Assembly (NCBI RefSeq): GCF_000004195.4
Contig: NC_030683.2
Coordinates: 82,290,910-82,354,909 of the forward strand
Length of the DNA stretch: 64,000 nt
DNA from: Xenopus tropicalis
Lineage: Eukaryota > Chordata > Amphibia > Anura > Pipidae
Reading direction: 5' to 3'
Shown here: piece by piece, positions 45,001 through 54,537 of the stretch
How the letters are laid out: each line of letters begins with the position of its first letter
How positions within the stretch are numbered: position 1 is the first letter of the stretch
Translations under genes and position numbers: made by a program
Notes under the pieces: generated by a model
Database searches by the model: none
Told to the model about the DNA's origin: nothing
What the model saw: the letters and a program-made list of their open reading frames with translations, nothing else

Positions 45001-48000
45001 GATCCGTTATCCTGCCTTAAAGCCCCTGTTATGTGAAATGATACTTTTAGAAATTTTCTTTAAGATTTGATGTCTCTAGTAAGTGTCTGCACTGAGCTGC
45101 TACATAGGCAGCTGAATGGTCCTTTACCCTCCAGGCACACTCTTGATTGAAGCATGAATCATGTTAAACATTTGGCATGTTTGTTGACCTCTTTTCAGTG
45201 TCCACTTTGTGGAGGTTTGTCTTTGAGGGACTGACTCCCAAATAGAAGTGATGGCACGGACGAATCACTACTGATATATGCTAATACAACACTAAACATT
45301 CATAATCTTCAGTTACATTTAAGAAGAATGATCCATAAAGGGGCATATTTATTATAGTGAGTAAACCAACATCACTGGTGATGTTGCCCTAACAACCAAT
45401 CAACAATTATATATGAATGGTCACCTACAAGTTAGAAAACAAAAGCAAAGATCTTATTGGTTGCTTTGTGCAACATAACCAACTTTATATAACTATAATA
45501 AATATGCCCCAAGGTGTTAAATGTTGTTTAATATTGATCAGACTTTAACATTTTAGATGCTGTCTGGAGGCAGAGTCGGCCTTGTGTCTGCTGAGATAAT
45601 TAGGGAGGAAAAGGTGGAGCTGAGAAAGGGACTAAAAGATAACAAACATTTGGAAGGTAAGCAATGACTGGAGCGTTTGCAGCAAAAATTAGATCTGTAA
45701 AGATTCATTAAATGGTATGTTTGAATGTTACTAGCTGAAGTTGTAGCACAAGATGTGGTTACGTTCTGAAAAAATTTACTTTTAGCATGCTACTATGTTT
45801 TGTCTTTAGATGAATCCAGGAATGCAGAAACTGTTTTCAGAGATAAAAGTGGCAAGCGCAGGGACCTGAATATAGAACGGGAACAACAGCAACAGAAACA
45901 GGCAGCTCAGGATAAGAAAGATGAACTGTATGCACAGTGGGGAAAAGGGTAAGTTAAGGTCATAGTGCGACATAAACAGAGAAATTCATGGAAAGTCACA
46001 CAGGAACACTGACCTGTTGTATATGATCTGGAACTGCAAAACTAAGGAAGAAAATTACAGTTTATTATACCCACCTCTTTCTATTTCAGACCCACCCCTA
46101 GACACACAAACATCCTCCCTCTCTCTCTGTCTGTCTCCCTTTCTCTTTTTGTTTCTCTCTCTTACACACAAACTCTCTTTTTCTCTTTCTCTCTTACACA
46201 ATCACTCTCTCTCTCTCACACACAAACTCCCTCTCTCTCTCTGTATGAAACTATTCTTCTTAGTCAGTTTTTCCTTTAACTGGCATTCAAATTGTGACTT
46301 AAACTTATTCTAGCCTGGCCCAAAAGGAGCAACAGCAAAAAAAATTGGAGGATGCTATCAAAGAAATGGAAAAGCCACTTGCCAGATACATTGATGATAC
46401 TGATCTGGACAAAATGTTGCGAGAACAGGAGAGAGAGGGTGACCCAATGGCCAAATTTCTGCAAAAAAAGAAAGATAAAAAAACAAGTGAGAAAAAAGGT
46501 GAGTGTTTTTGCTGGTATGTTGGCATGTTAAGAATGTATTGTATGGCTTAGAGCAGGGATCCCCTACCTTTCTTACTCGTGAGCCTGAGTCAAATGTAAA
46601 AAGACTTGGAGAGCAACACAAGCAGCATAAAGTTCATGGAGGTGCCAAATAAGGGCATTGATTGGCTATTAGGGGCCTCTATGCACACTATCAGCTTACA
46701 GGGGGCTTTTTTTTGTAGTAAATCTTGTTTTTATTCATCCAAAACTTGCCACCAAGTCAGGAATATAAAAATAACTACCTGGTTTGGGGGAACTGAGAGC
46801 AACATCCAAGGGCTGGTGAGCAACATGTTGCTCACTAGCCACTGGTTGGGGATCACTGACTTAGAGAGAGGATGTGTTTTGTAATGCTGTAGCCCTTTGA
46901 GTGCTATTGCTTTTAGAAAATGGGTGCTAGAAGCCTCTTAAAGGAGTTTTAAACCTTCAACAAAATTATCCACTGCACCTTCTAGCTCTCTACATTGGGT
47001 GCCTAAACATTAAGGAAAGCTATATCCTTGAACAATGAAGGTCTCTCCAAAAATATATAGCATAAAACAGCTCATATGGAAAACCCTGCTTCATCTAAAT
47101 AAAAAAAAGTATATAACAATATGTTTAAATATGGGCCACTGAGTAATCCTAAATTGAATATTTACATTTTATGTACTAAGGGCCACCTCCGGGATCATGT
47201 GTTTCGCGGTGCACACAAACAAACCAAGGAAATATACATTTTAGGTCACATCAGCCAATTAAGGGACAAAGTTCTGCCTTTTACTCCCACACTTCCTGTT
47301 ACAGTTAGAACTCATTGTTTCCTGTCAGGTGATCTCTGAGGGAGCACACATCCCATCACTAAATGATGGATCAAGGGAAAGGATATATAAAAAGACAATA
47401 TTTACTGATATATACATTCCAGTTTGGTAAGATTCTTTAATAAGTCGGTTAATGTGATATAAACTGTTGCTTAAGCATTCCTTTTCCTTTAAGTAAAGAT
47501 GCATGATGGTTTGTCAGTGTGATTGCAGCTTATCAGCACCACAGTTTATATCAAATCTGACTTAAATGTAATTACTCCATACAGAGTAGCATGTCAAAAG
47601 CAACCAATGAGAGTTGGTACTAAATATGACACAGTTTTGGGGTTTAGTAGCATGTATCAGTATTCCAAATCTTCTTACTCATTGAGCTCCATGACATATT
47701 TTCTTTATTGTATATTGTTTAAAACATTATTGGAAACATCTAATATTTGATCTCCCATATCCTTTACAGAACGACCAAGGTATAAGGGTCCCAACCCCCC
47801 ACCAAACAGGTATAATATCTGGCCTGGATATCGCTGGGACGGTGTGGACCGGTATGTTGAATCTTATTATGTTGGGTTGAAAACCCCAACATACTGTTCT
47901 TCGACTTTGGCTTATTCTTCTGCTTTTTCTTCTTCTTCTTCTTAGCGCCCCTCGTTTTCTAAATGCTACTCCTCCTACAGTTTTAGGGGTAAAACACTTC

Positions 48001-48581
48001 TTCGCCCTATAGCGGAGCAGGTTGCTTGTGCTTTTCTAAGCGATCCCGCCCCCCGTCTTTTTGTGGCATTGCTCCAAATTCACACTATTTATGCTGATTC
48101 TCACTGGGTGACTTCAACTCAGGGTTAGAAAAAGTGGGCATAACCACCAATCACAATTTACCTATTGACTTTTATTGGTTTAAATTTAAACTTCTGCGGT
48201 TCTTTAACTATTAATCCTAGGGTCCCTAAACTTTGCAGAGTTAGTCACTGGGTAACTGCAGTTCCAGGTTAGGAAAAGGGGCGGAGCCACCAACCGCCAA
48301 TCAGATGTCACTCGTTGGTTTTCAGTGGGGAAATTTAAATTGCTGCCATTCAGACACTATTAAAGCCAGGGTCCCCAAACTTTGCACAGTGGTTTTTACT
48401 TTATAACTGTGGTCTAAGGTTAGAAAAAGTGGGCAGGGCCAAAAACAGATCAGATTTCATTCAGTGCCTTCACGTTTTTCAATCCAACTTGAAGTTTGTT
48501 CTCAAATTTCGCTTTCTAGTTATATCTGCTGTTTTCAGATGGATAAAATATTTCAAACATTGTAATGCTGAAGGCTTAATG

Positions 48582-48636
<55 letters not shown>

Positions 48637-49550
48637 ACTTTGCAAGAAAGCAGTTAAGCTGTTGGGTGCTGCAACTCCCAGGATTCCCAGCCAGCCACTC
48701 GTATAATGAGTATACCTTGAATATTGTTCTGTGTTTGTAAAGGGAGCTGTGTTTACTTTTACTTGTTAAACACAGGTGAGAAATGGCCATTTAGAAATAT
48801 AGATCCTCCTAATAGGTGCAAACAGAAAATGTGTTTTTTACCTTCTCTTTATATTTGTAATTTTTTACTTGTGTCATTTGGTATTGTAGTGCTGGGCATT
48901 GATGATGTCTCGTTTTGCAAATTTTATTCATGTTTACACCCACTTAGCCTATTAAATACCTTATTTTAGATACTATAGTCTCAAGATATATATTTTAATA
49001 TATATTACACCTAGATCCAATCAGTGGTTTTTTTAAATATTACACCCAATTCTGCATTGCTGTATTGTGGGTAAATACATGTTGAATTATGTGCCTTTTT
49101 TGCAAATAATCCCATTATTTTAAGAAAAAAGGAATATATTTTCTGTTGCAGAGCAGGAAAAATGTATTGAGTGCATAATTAGGAAAGGGTGCTGTTTTAC
49201 TTTATACTTGGCTTGATAGAAATAGAAAAATTTATAGGTGATGGGGATCCTAAATGTTAAGAAATGTTACCAATTATATGGTGAATGTTACAGTTGCCAA
49301 TTTATATAATATAAGAGTAATTATAGTTTATTTGTGTGTAAAGTAGCAGTGGTGCTTTCCAGATCCTGAAATGAAAAGTGATCTATTATTACCCAGGTTC
49401 CGGAATCACACTGAAAAATTCATACAAGTTAAATTCCGTCATTCTCTGTTTCCTAGGTCCAATGGATTTGAGAAGCAATTCTTTGCTAGGATGGCAGAAA
49501 AGACAGCTGTACAGGAGGAAGCATACAAGTGGAGTGTAGAAGATATGTGA
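36452..49550 (+). CDS. bud13: BUD13 homolog, RES-complex splicing factor (11 coding exons, 817 aa)
   Basis: Exons: 36452-36582, 38076-38172, 40875-40959, 41643-41694, 42130-43379, 44475-44713, 45557-45656, 45810-45948, 46314-46498, 47770-47851, 49457-49550. All introns are GT..AG and the phases join into 817 residues ending YKWSVEDM, as in human. The N-terminus [11 protein letters not shown] and then [16 protein letters not shown] and KQME match vertebrate BUD13. Residues 179-386 are 16 tandem 13-mers ([13 protein letters not shown] type); exon 6 adds four SDSDLSPPR units. Residues 619-817 are the conserved Bud13 domain, with [26 protein letters not shown] and the tip [16 protein letters not shown]13 joins RBMX2/Snu17 and SNIP1/Pml1 in the RES complex for pre-mRNA splicing and retention. 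I chose the ATG at 36452 because it starts MAAPG.. like human MAAAP. The frame is open further upstream to an ATG at 36344. Confidence 0.95.
36949..37676. mobile_element. T2-type MITE with a second foldback MITE nested in it (bud13 intron 1)
   Basis: The outer termini are TTAAAGGAAAACTATACCCC and the inverse GGGGGAATAGTTTCCCTTTAA. The outer interior (37377-37660) has 'gggatcat', 'gccaattaatggacag' and 'catcactaaatggtgg', shared with the copy at 47008-47495, in which the inner part is absent. The insert (about 36985-37378) is a separate foldback ending 'tgttactgttcctttaa'. Confidence 0.65.
36998..37325. repeat. Long foldback hairpin (arms about 150 bp)
   Basis: The left arm includes 'ccctgcactggtaaaa', 'ccatgggggcagccattcaa', 'gagaaaaggcacagg' and 'gcagataacagataa'. 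The right arm carries their reverse complements in mirrored order, from 'ttatctgttatctgc' to 'ttttaccagtgcaggg'. Confidence 0.8.
38216..38544 (+). mobile_element. MITE family C, full copy with TA target (bud13 intron 2)
   Basis: TA dinucleotides at 38214-38215 and 38545-38546 flank termini CAGGTATGGGATCC and the inverse GGGTCCTATACCTG. Inner inverted words ccgttatccagaaagc / gcattctggataatggg extend the fold. A TA target suggests Tc1/mariner-type mobilisation. Other copies in this window are 25505-25800, 28510-28650 and 61675-61900. Confidence 0.75.
38570..38790 (-). repeat. Dispersed repeat D, second copy
   Basis: It contains 'aagtcacgtgacatta', 'ttatccaggcacttgag' and 'gctgaataagaattctgcc', in the same order (inverted) as repeat D at 26100-26385. 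Termini are not clear. Confidence 0.45.
38794..39322. repeat. T2-type MITE, worn left end
   Basis: The right end TTTAGTTCTCCTTTAA is the inverse of the left 'ATAAAGCAGAACTAAAA' with a few changes. It contains a TA microsatellite (39019-39043). Its right TTAA is also the left TTAA of the next element. Confidence 0.55.
39319..40199. mobile_element. TTAA-flanked MITE with TTAAAGTGATACTGACA termini (881 bp)
   Basis: TTAAAGTGATACTGACAGCC at the left and GGTGTCAGTATCACTTTAA at the right are inverted, with TTAA duplicated at 39319-39322 and 40196-40199. The interior holds 'gcgctgcgtacccttgtggc' and 'gctttataaataaag', a motif common in frog retroposon tails. No open frame is of interest. Confidence 0.75.
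40200..40874. other. End of bud13 intron 2
   Basis: Ordinary intronic sequence. A 'ttaaagggatggtaacacc' stretch at 40392 looks like a solo T2-type left end without its partner. Confidence 0.4.
42023..42070. repeat. (TA)n microsatellite, bud13 intron 4
   Basis: About 24 TA units, 60 bases before the acceptor of exon 5. Such a tract next to an acceptor is prone to length change. Confidence 0.95.
42299..42922 (+). repeat. bud13: Coding 39-bp minisatellite in bud13 exon 5 (16 units)
   Basis: Sixteen in-frame 39-base units encode [13 protein letters not shown]. Unit 1 is HNSTDP, units 2 and 3 HASPGP, unit 6 has RKG and unit 16 HDSLDPSV. Most of units 7-15 are identical even at third codon positions, which shows recent unequal exchange or conversion. 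Frames read on the opposite strand here are shadows. Confidence 0.95.
43380..44474. other. bud13 intron 5
   Basis: AT-rich, with an ATT/TAA low-complexity stretch near 44035-44095. No gene or intact transposon is recognised. Confidence 0.5.
45340..45510. mobile_element. Palindromic MITE, GGGGCATATTTATTATAGT termini (171 bp), bud13 intron 6
   Basis: The left GGGGCATATTTATTATAGT and right ACTATAATAAATATGCCCC are exact inverse copies (19 bases). The interior has 'accaatcaacaatta' and 'attggttgctttgtgcaaca'. The target duplication is unclear. Confidence 0.75.
46090..46240. repeat. CT-rich low-complexity tract, bud13 intron 8
   Basis: Runs of ctct/tctg interrupted by acacac. It lies 70-220 bases upstream of exon 9 on the sense strand, so it is pyrimidine-rich there. 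Confidence 0.85.
46554..46858. mobile_element. hAT-type MITE with 8-bp target duplication (bud13 intron 9)
   Basis: CAGGGATCCCC at the left and GGGGATCACTG at the right are inverted ends. Flanks GCTTAGAG (46546-46553) and ACTTAGAG (46859-46866) are an 8-bp duplication with one difference, diagnostic for hAT. Inner 'gagcaacatgttgctc' is palindromic. Confidence 0.75.
47008..47495. mobile_element. T2-type MITE (bud13 intron 9)
   Basis: TTAAGGAAAGCTATATCC at the left and CATTCCTTTTCCTTTAA at the right are inverted, worn ends. The interior matches the outer part of the element at 36949-37676 ('gccaattaagggaca', 'catcactaaatgatggatca', 'atttactgatatata'). Confidence 0.65.
47862..48500 (+). repeat. 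Interspersed repeat with three tandem subunits (bud13 intron 10)
   Basis: After a start 'atgttgggttgaaaacccca' and a TTC-rich stretch, 'ggttagaaaaagtgggc' or a close variant occurs near 48124, 48268 and 48419, about 145-150 bases apart. Each of the first two is followed by 'accaccaa.c.ccaatca' and 'gggtcccc/taaactttgca'. No family name is assigned. Confidence 0.6.
48584..48632. repeat. (TA)n microsatellite, bud13 intron 10
   Basis: About 23 TA units; non-coding. Confidence 0.95.
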
Positions 49551-49922
49551 ACAAGAGAACAGACTTCATACAGAGCAGGGATAGAATTGGTCCATCATGT
49601 GTTCTGTCTTGACCGTACACTACCAGCCCTGCAATTAGCATCTTGATTCCTTCATTTGGGTAGAACTAGCCTCTTCTCAGGGTATTTCTCAGACAGTCCT
49701 TTTTTTTTAGATACCCAGCAGCAACCCTTGGTGACCGTGGTCAGAATACCTATATACCCTGTGGGTAAGCTTTACTATGTATTGTACAGTGCCTCCGATG
49801 CTTCTCTCAATTCTGAGGTATTCACCTAGATTTAAAGATGTTTTATTTTATTTTCTTTTAACAAGTTTCAGTTGCTTCTTGTATAATGGTGAATTGTAAG
49901 ATATTAAATATTTCCAGTTTCT

Positions 49923-49928
49923 ATTAAA
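49923..49928 (+). terminator. bud13: bud13 candidate poly(A) signal (ATTAAA)
   Basis: The nearest canonical-type hexamer is ATTAAA, 370 bases after the stop, followed by 'tgtaatttgttttcc', a T/G-rich downstream element. Confidence 0.5.
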
Positions 49929-52640
49929 ATCAAAGTGCTGTAATTTGTTTTCCTCATGTCCAACTTCAGAATTTAGGATTTTTATATTTTTTTAATACTC
50001 CGTTACATTTTTCCTGAACACAGTGACAATTGTTAGTGTACTTTTGAACAGGTTACATCCACTTTTGTGTTTTCCTAAGGAAATGTAATTATGAATCATA
50101 AATAGTGCAGCTATCATGCTGGGCCTGATCCAGGGCCTTGCAAACCAGTGTCAGCAATGCAAATTTAAACTCTGCCCCCATGCCAAACTAAATAATGCAT
50201 AGAAAAGAAGACAAGTAGTGGGTACTCTGCAAAAACAATTTTTTAAAGGAGTTTTATTTAATCAACAAAACAAAAACATACAGTAGGTGGAAGACATATT
50301 AAAGGATATGTAAATCTGTTTGTTTTCTTAGCTGTGCAGGATGTACATATTTAATTCAGTCAAAGCCATTTGAAAAGAAACAAAAACATTTTTTATTAAC
50401 ATAAACCAAAATGAAAAAGCAAAAATGGTTAAAAACACACCCTAACCCATAAAAACATCAGCAGCAGCATAGGAGGGGCCCCTCCCTCTGAATTTTCATT
50501 ATCATGTATATAGTTCCACGGATTCCTATACGGAACTTTCTTTCCTGTGTGATACGTATGTGATTAATATACTGTCATTATTTGGTAACAGACGGTGAGG
50601 CACATCTCCCCCACCCACACCACATTATTTGTACTGCATATATTCCCTCCGTTTGCCAGCACCATCACATTTCCCTAAAACAAATAGCTTTCACCTGGTG
50701 GCCTTTTTCCACCTAACATCATCAGTAACATTTACATCTGCAAACAATGTGCGCTGTAAAGTTTATGCAATTAAGAATGCAGGCTTACACTGGCAGAACT
50801 TACTCTGATAAAAAGTCCTGCTTGGATTAAAGAAAAAAACATGTTTATCTAGCAGGGTGCACAGCTATAGCCGTTTCTATGGAAACTAGCATTGCCTGCT
50901 AGTCTGGAGGGTGCGTTTAATAACTTTGAGTTGAGAACTGAGCATGATCACATAGCCAAGAGCCAAAGAGTTAGCTGCCGAGGAGGAAAAGGAAACCTAA
51001 GTGATTAAGGGAATGCAACAATCTTACTATTAACCTCGAAAATGTTTAATAAGGCAAACTTGGCATCATCCCAAAATCTTGTTTATGAGCCAGAATGGGG
51101 GACCTAATGAAGTTGACCATGCATAGGATACACCGTTATAGACAGTAAGGAGGGTGGGGAAGAATGATGAATGAGTAACTGCCTGACCAGCTTCCATGTC
51201 TGGGACATCGAGATGGGGAAGGCAAAGTATGATTGACAGCTGAGATTTCTAAATGAGTTTATAACGGTTTATAAAAAGAAAGAATATGGGTTTTTATGTT
51301 TAACTTGTAAAGGACTTTTATTATACAGCTTTTTATTTCTGGGTGGCAGGTACCCTTTAAGACATTGTAAATAGCAGTTATATATTAAAGTGGTCCACAT
51401 TTTAGATGACTACAGGTTACAGTGCATTGATAAGTTAAACATTAACATCTCTTGGTCAGTACTGTTAGGGGTGTCAAGGGAACCCCTTTTTATGTAGAGT
51501 TTGTGTTGTGGTCTTTAGGTATGGATCTCATGTTTGTCAGACAGAGAGAGATGTGGGATTAAAGATGGCACTAGTGGCTAGTTACTTGGGTTTGTGGTAC
51601 ATAACCATTTTGTAACTTTTTTTTAAACGTTCTTCATTTCATGGAATAGGAAAGCTCTAAACATGATTCTTGAGTGATGATATAATGTGATTTTCCTATT
51701 AGGCACACATCTGTGGAGATGAGATCTAATGGAAACTGAATTTAGAGTTGAGCTCTTGTACAATTTCCCTCCAGTAATGTTGGATACTGTGGTATTACCA
51801 AATTACATGTATGAATGGGGCCTTAGGTTCCTGGTATCTCAGGCAGTTCTCTCTGCATTTCTGGCCCCTCTCTGGCCAGTCACTCAGGTAAAAAAATACA
51901 GTATTTAGAATTGTATTAGTCTGTGTTTGGATGAGATTAGATCATCATAAACTTTAAAGGTTGCCTAATTCCAGTCATCCTGTCTTGCCTTTTTCCAATT
52001 TTTTGAATAAGGAATGGAGGGAGTACCATAGCAATTGAATTCTGGGAAGCTTCTGGTGGCCACTTGCCTAAAGAAGACCCAGAATCTCACTATAGAGAAA
52101 GAACAGACTAAACGCATTACATAGCATAAGTTACATTTGTATCTTGTATTACTTTCTCCTGAATGGCAAAACCATTTCTGATTTCTGAGGTGTACATTTA
52201 TAAATCTGCTTACTTTAAAAGTTCTTAATTTTTATACATTTGAGGCAATTGTCATATTGGTGATTATACTGAATTAGTATTACTTTTACGTTTAATGATT
52301 TCAGATATTCCCAAGAGGTGTTTATACACTAAAATAAAAACTGGTTTTACTATTGTTATTAAATATTATACCTTGCCTTATGTATCTCCACATGTTATTT
52401 TATTGGGTGTAACAAAGACTGTGGGCACATTAACACAGTAAACATAATAGTGCAGTGTTTCCAACAAAGATTTTTTTATCAGAGCAGTTGACCAGTTATA
52501 TCCTCTGCCATAGACAAGTTATATACTCTGCCATAGACAATACTGAGAATTGCCTCCACTAAAACACACAGAGACAACTATCGGCAAATGATCAGTATAG
52601 TAGCTCTGTGTGCCTTCACGCTTGAATGGCAAGGTTTCTT
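49929..52640. other. Intergenic sequence downstream of bud13
   Basis: Unique-looking, AT-rich sequence with no frame, splice pattern or inverted terminus that I recognise. A short direct duplication of 'ctctgccatagacaa' lies near 52502-52540. Confidence 0.4.
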
Positions 52641-52871
52641 TGTTTGTAAACCTGACATAGAGATGCAACGTAGCGCAGCGGAGTTCACAGGCCCCATCTT
52701 CTGTATCTTTGGATCCTCTCTTTTCACTTTGCTGATGGACAGAGCTTTCTGGTGCATGAACAGTTGGGGCTACTCCCAGACTAATTCCAATTCCAATTGC
52801 ACATGTGCCAGAAATGTTGCCTGAGAACTCTGCTGTGCTACTCTGCATCTCTATGTCAGGTTTACAAACAG
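52641..52871. repeat. Foldback repeat (arms about 47 bp)
   Basis: The left arm 52641-52686 (tgtttgtaaacctgacatag, agatgca..) and right arm 52825-52871 (..tgcatct, ctatgtcaggtttacaaaca) are inverse with a few mismatches. The minus-strand 133-codon open frame spanning it reads through both arms and is an artefact of the fold. Confidence 0.7.
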
Positions 52872-53714
52872 GGACACATTTTGTAATAGACTCCGTGTGG
52901 AAGAAGCAGGAAGGGGACAATGGAGGCTTCTTTATACTTCTTTGTAGCGGTTACTATGCCGATGTGGATGATGCCAGTGTACAATATGCAGAACCTTCCC
53001 CTGTGTCTCCTCTATGGGTTCTCCTTGCCCTCTATAGATGTATCTACCTTTTGTTGTTGGAGGTAAATCTGCAGTCGGCACTGAGGAAATTGGGGTATCC
53101 TGTAAAAGATGGGATCAGTCAATTACAGTGGCATGTTTTGTCTTCTTAGTGTAATATGGTTCCATAAGTAATGCTACTGAAGCCATTAAAATGTCCCCCC
53201 CCCCCCAAGCACAGCTTCTGCTAACGGGTATGAGTGGGTGCTGCAGCAGTCCATTTGATGAAAAAAGTCAGTCTTCATATTTGTGATCTAAAGGGCTTCA
53301 CATCACTAAGGCTTAGAGAGAGATCAAAGAACTATAACACATCAACTTAACACTATTAGGAACACATAAAAATGTAGTAATACGCTAAATACCAGTTATT
53401 GGCACTGAATTTGCTAAATTTAGAATTTGAATTTTGGGAAATCTTATACTAAAGGGAACAAGTAACAATGGTTTCCTAGTATGACACATCTAGGCCACTA
53501 AGTTTCCCAACTACAGATCCAATATTCTTTGCTAGTTAACAGTGACATGCGTTGTTTGGGTGTGATAGCCCTTTTTAACTCATCCTGATGGTTAAATGGA
53601 CAATTATATCTACGAAGAGAATGGAAAATTACTTTGTATACAGCATTGCTGTTAGGCATGGAAGATCTAGTCATTGTGCATTCCATTTTGGTCCCTGCTG
53701 GGACCTTTGTAATC

Positions 53715-53749
53715 CTTGATAAATGTCCCAGTGAGGACTGAAATGTCAC
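53715..53749 (+). other. Hammerhead-like core motif (degenerate)
   Basis: CTTGATAAATGTCCC, loop, GGACTGAAATGTCAC: a strand with a CTGATGAA-like box, a GTCC/GGAC stem and a GAAA-like box. It is a worn form of the CTGATGAAG-stem-CGAAACG motif common in amphibian genomes. Critical positions are changed, so activity is unlikely. Confidence 0.4.
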
Positions 53750-53752
53750 TTA

Positions 53753-54002
53753 AGGTGGCTATACATGGGCAGATTTCAGCCAATTTGGGTCCTTCAGACT
53801 GATTCGGCAGCTTACCTTCCTGTGTATGGGCACCCCTGACAGGCCTACTCGACCAACATCTGACCTAAAATTGGCCAGATTTTGATCAGGCAGGTCACTC
53901 CAACGGCACCTCTGCCTGCTGTTTTAGGTGGGCATATCGGGAGAAGATCCACTCATTTGGCGTCCTCACCAAACGAGCAGATTGCAACATGTATAGCCAC
54001 CT
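53753..54002. mobile_element. MITE family B, full copy (PIF/Harbinger-like, 250 bp)
   Basis: TTA at 53750-53752 and 54003-54005 flank AGGTGGCTATACATG and the inverse CATGTATAGCCACCT. The 3-bp TTA target fits PIF/Harbinger. Worn copies lie at 13380-13645 and 24545-24850. Confidence 0.78.
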
Positions 54003-54333
54003 TTACATATTACACACCAGAAATGATACCAGGGAGACATTAAAAACATTCAGTTTAAATGTGCATGAGCTGCAAAATTGTGCATGTTCAGTTGCGTTAA
54101 TTTTGCTGACCATAATCACAAATCAAATTAGGGTGATTCTTGAAAAATGCAGGTGAGTTGACAAGTCTGCTGCGGGTCATGTTGCACCAGTAAGCAGATT
54201 TTTATGTTGAAATGTGCAAGTATCTGCACTGTCATTTGTGAATAGGATGTAGTAGTGGCAGTTTGTGGTCTAATGGCTGAAATACATAGGTCAGAATACA
54301 TCTTATTGCATGAACCTTATACTTATAAAGACC

Positions 54334-54537
54334 TTAAACTTTATAAAGAGAAGCTACTGATGCTAGCAGTATATTTTTACCCCTTTCTAAATACCTGTAG
54401 GTTTCTCTGTGAACAGTGTTGAAGTTACTTTCGCCTGTTAACTCTAAATTGTCCTTCTTAGGTTTGCAGATTTGGACCATTTCTCCTTTTTTGGGCACAA
54501 ATGTGCTTCCAGATGTTGTTTCACTTTCCAGCTTAAC
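54334..54537 (-). CDS. Last seen SAXO-like exon with two possible 3' ends
   Basis: Entering at the acceptor 54538-54539, the frame reads VKLESETTSGSTFVPKK and so on to ETYR. A strong donor (ACAG/GTATTT) follows at 54395/54394. If it is not used, the frame runs on to a stop at 54334 with RYLERGKNILLASVASL. No AATAAA follows nearby on the minus strand, so splicing to an unseen exon further left is favoured. Confidence 0.5.
   Translation of the reverse strand, partial: VKLESETTSGSTFVPKKGEMVQICKPKKDNLELTGESNFNTVHRETYRYLERGKNILLASVASLYKV

Noticed and set aside
52519..52920. 133-codon minus-strand open frame near the SAXO-like gene, considered as its terminal exon
   Set aside because: It reads through both arms of a foldback repeat (the same peptide VCKPDIEMQ appears on both strands) and lacks SAXO-type repeats.
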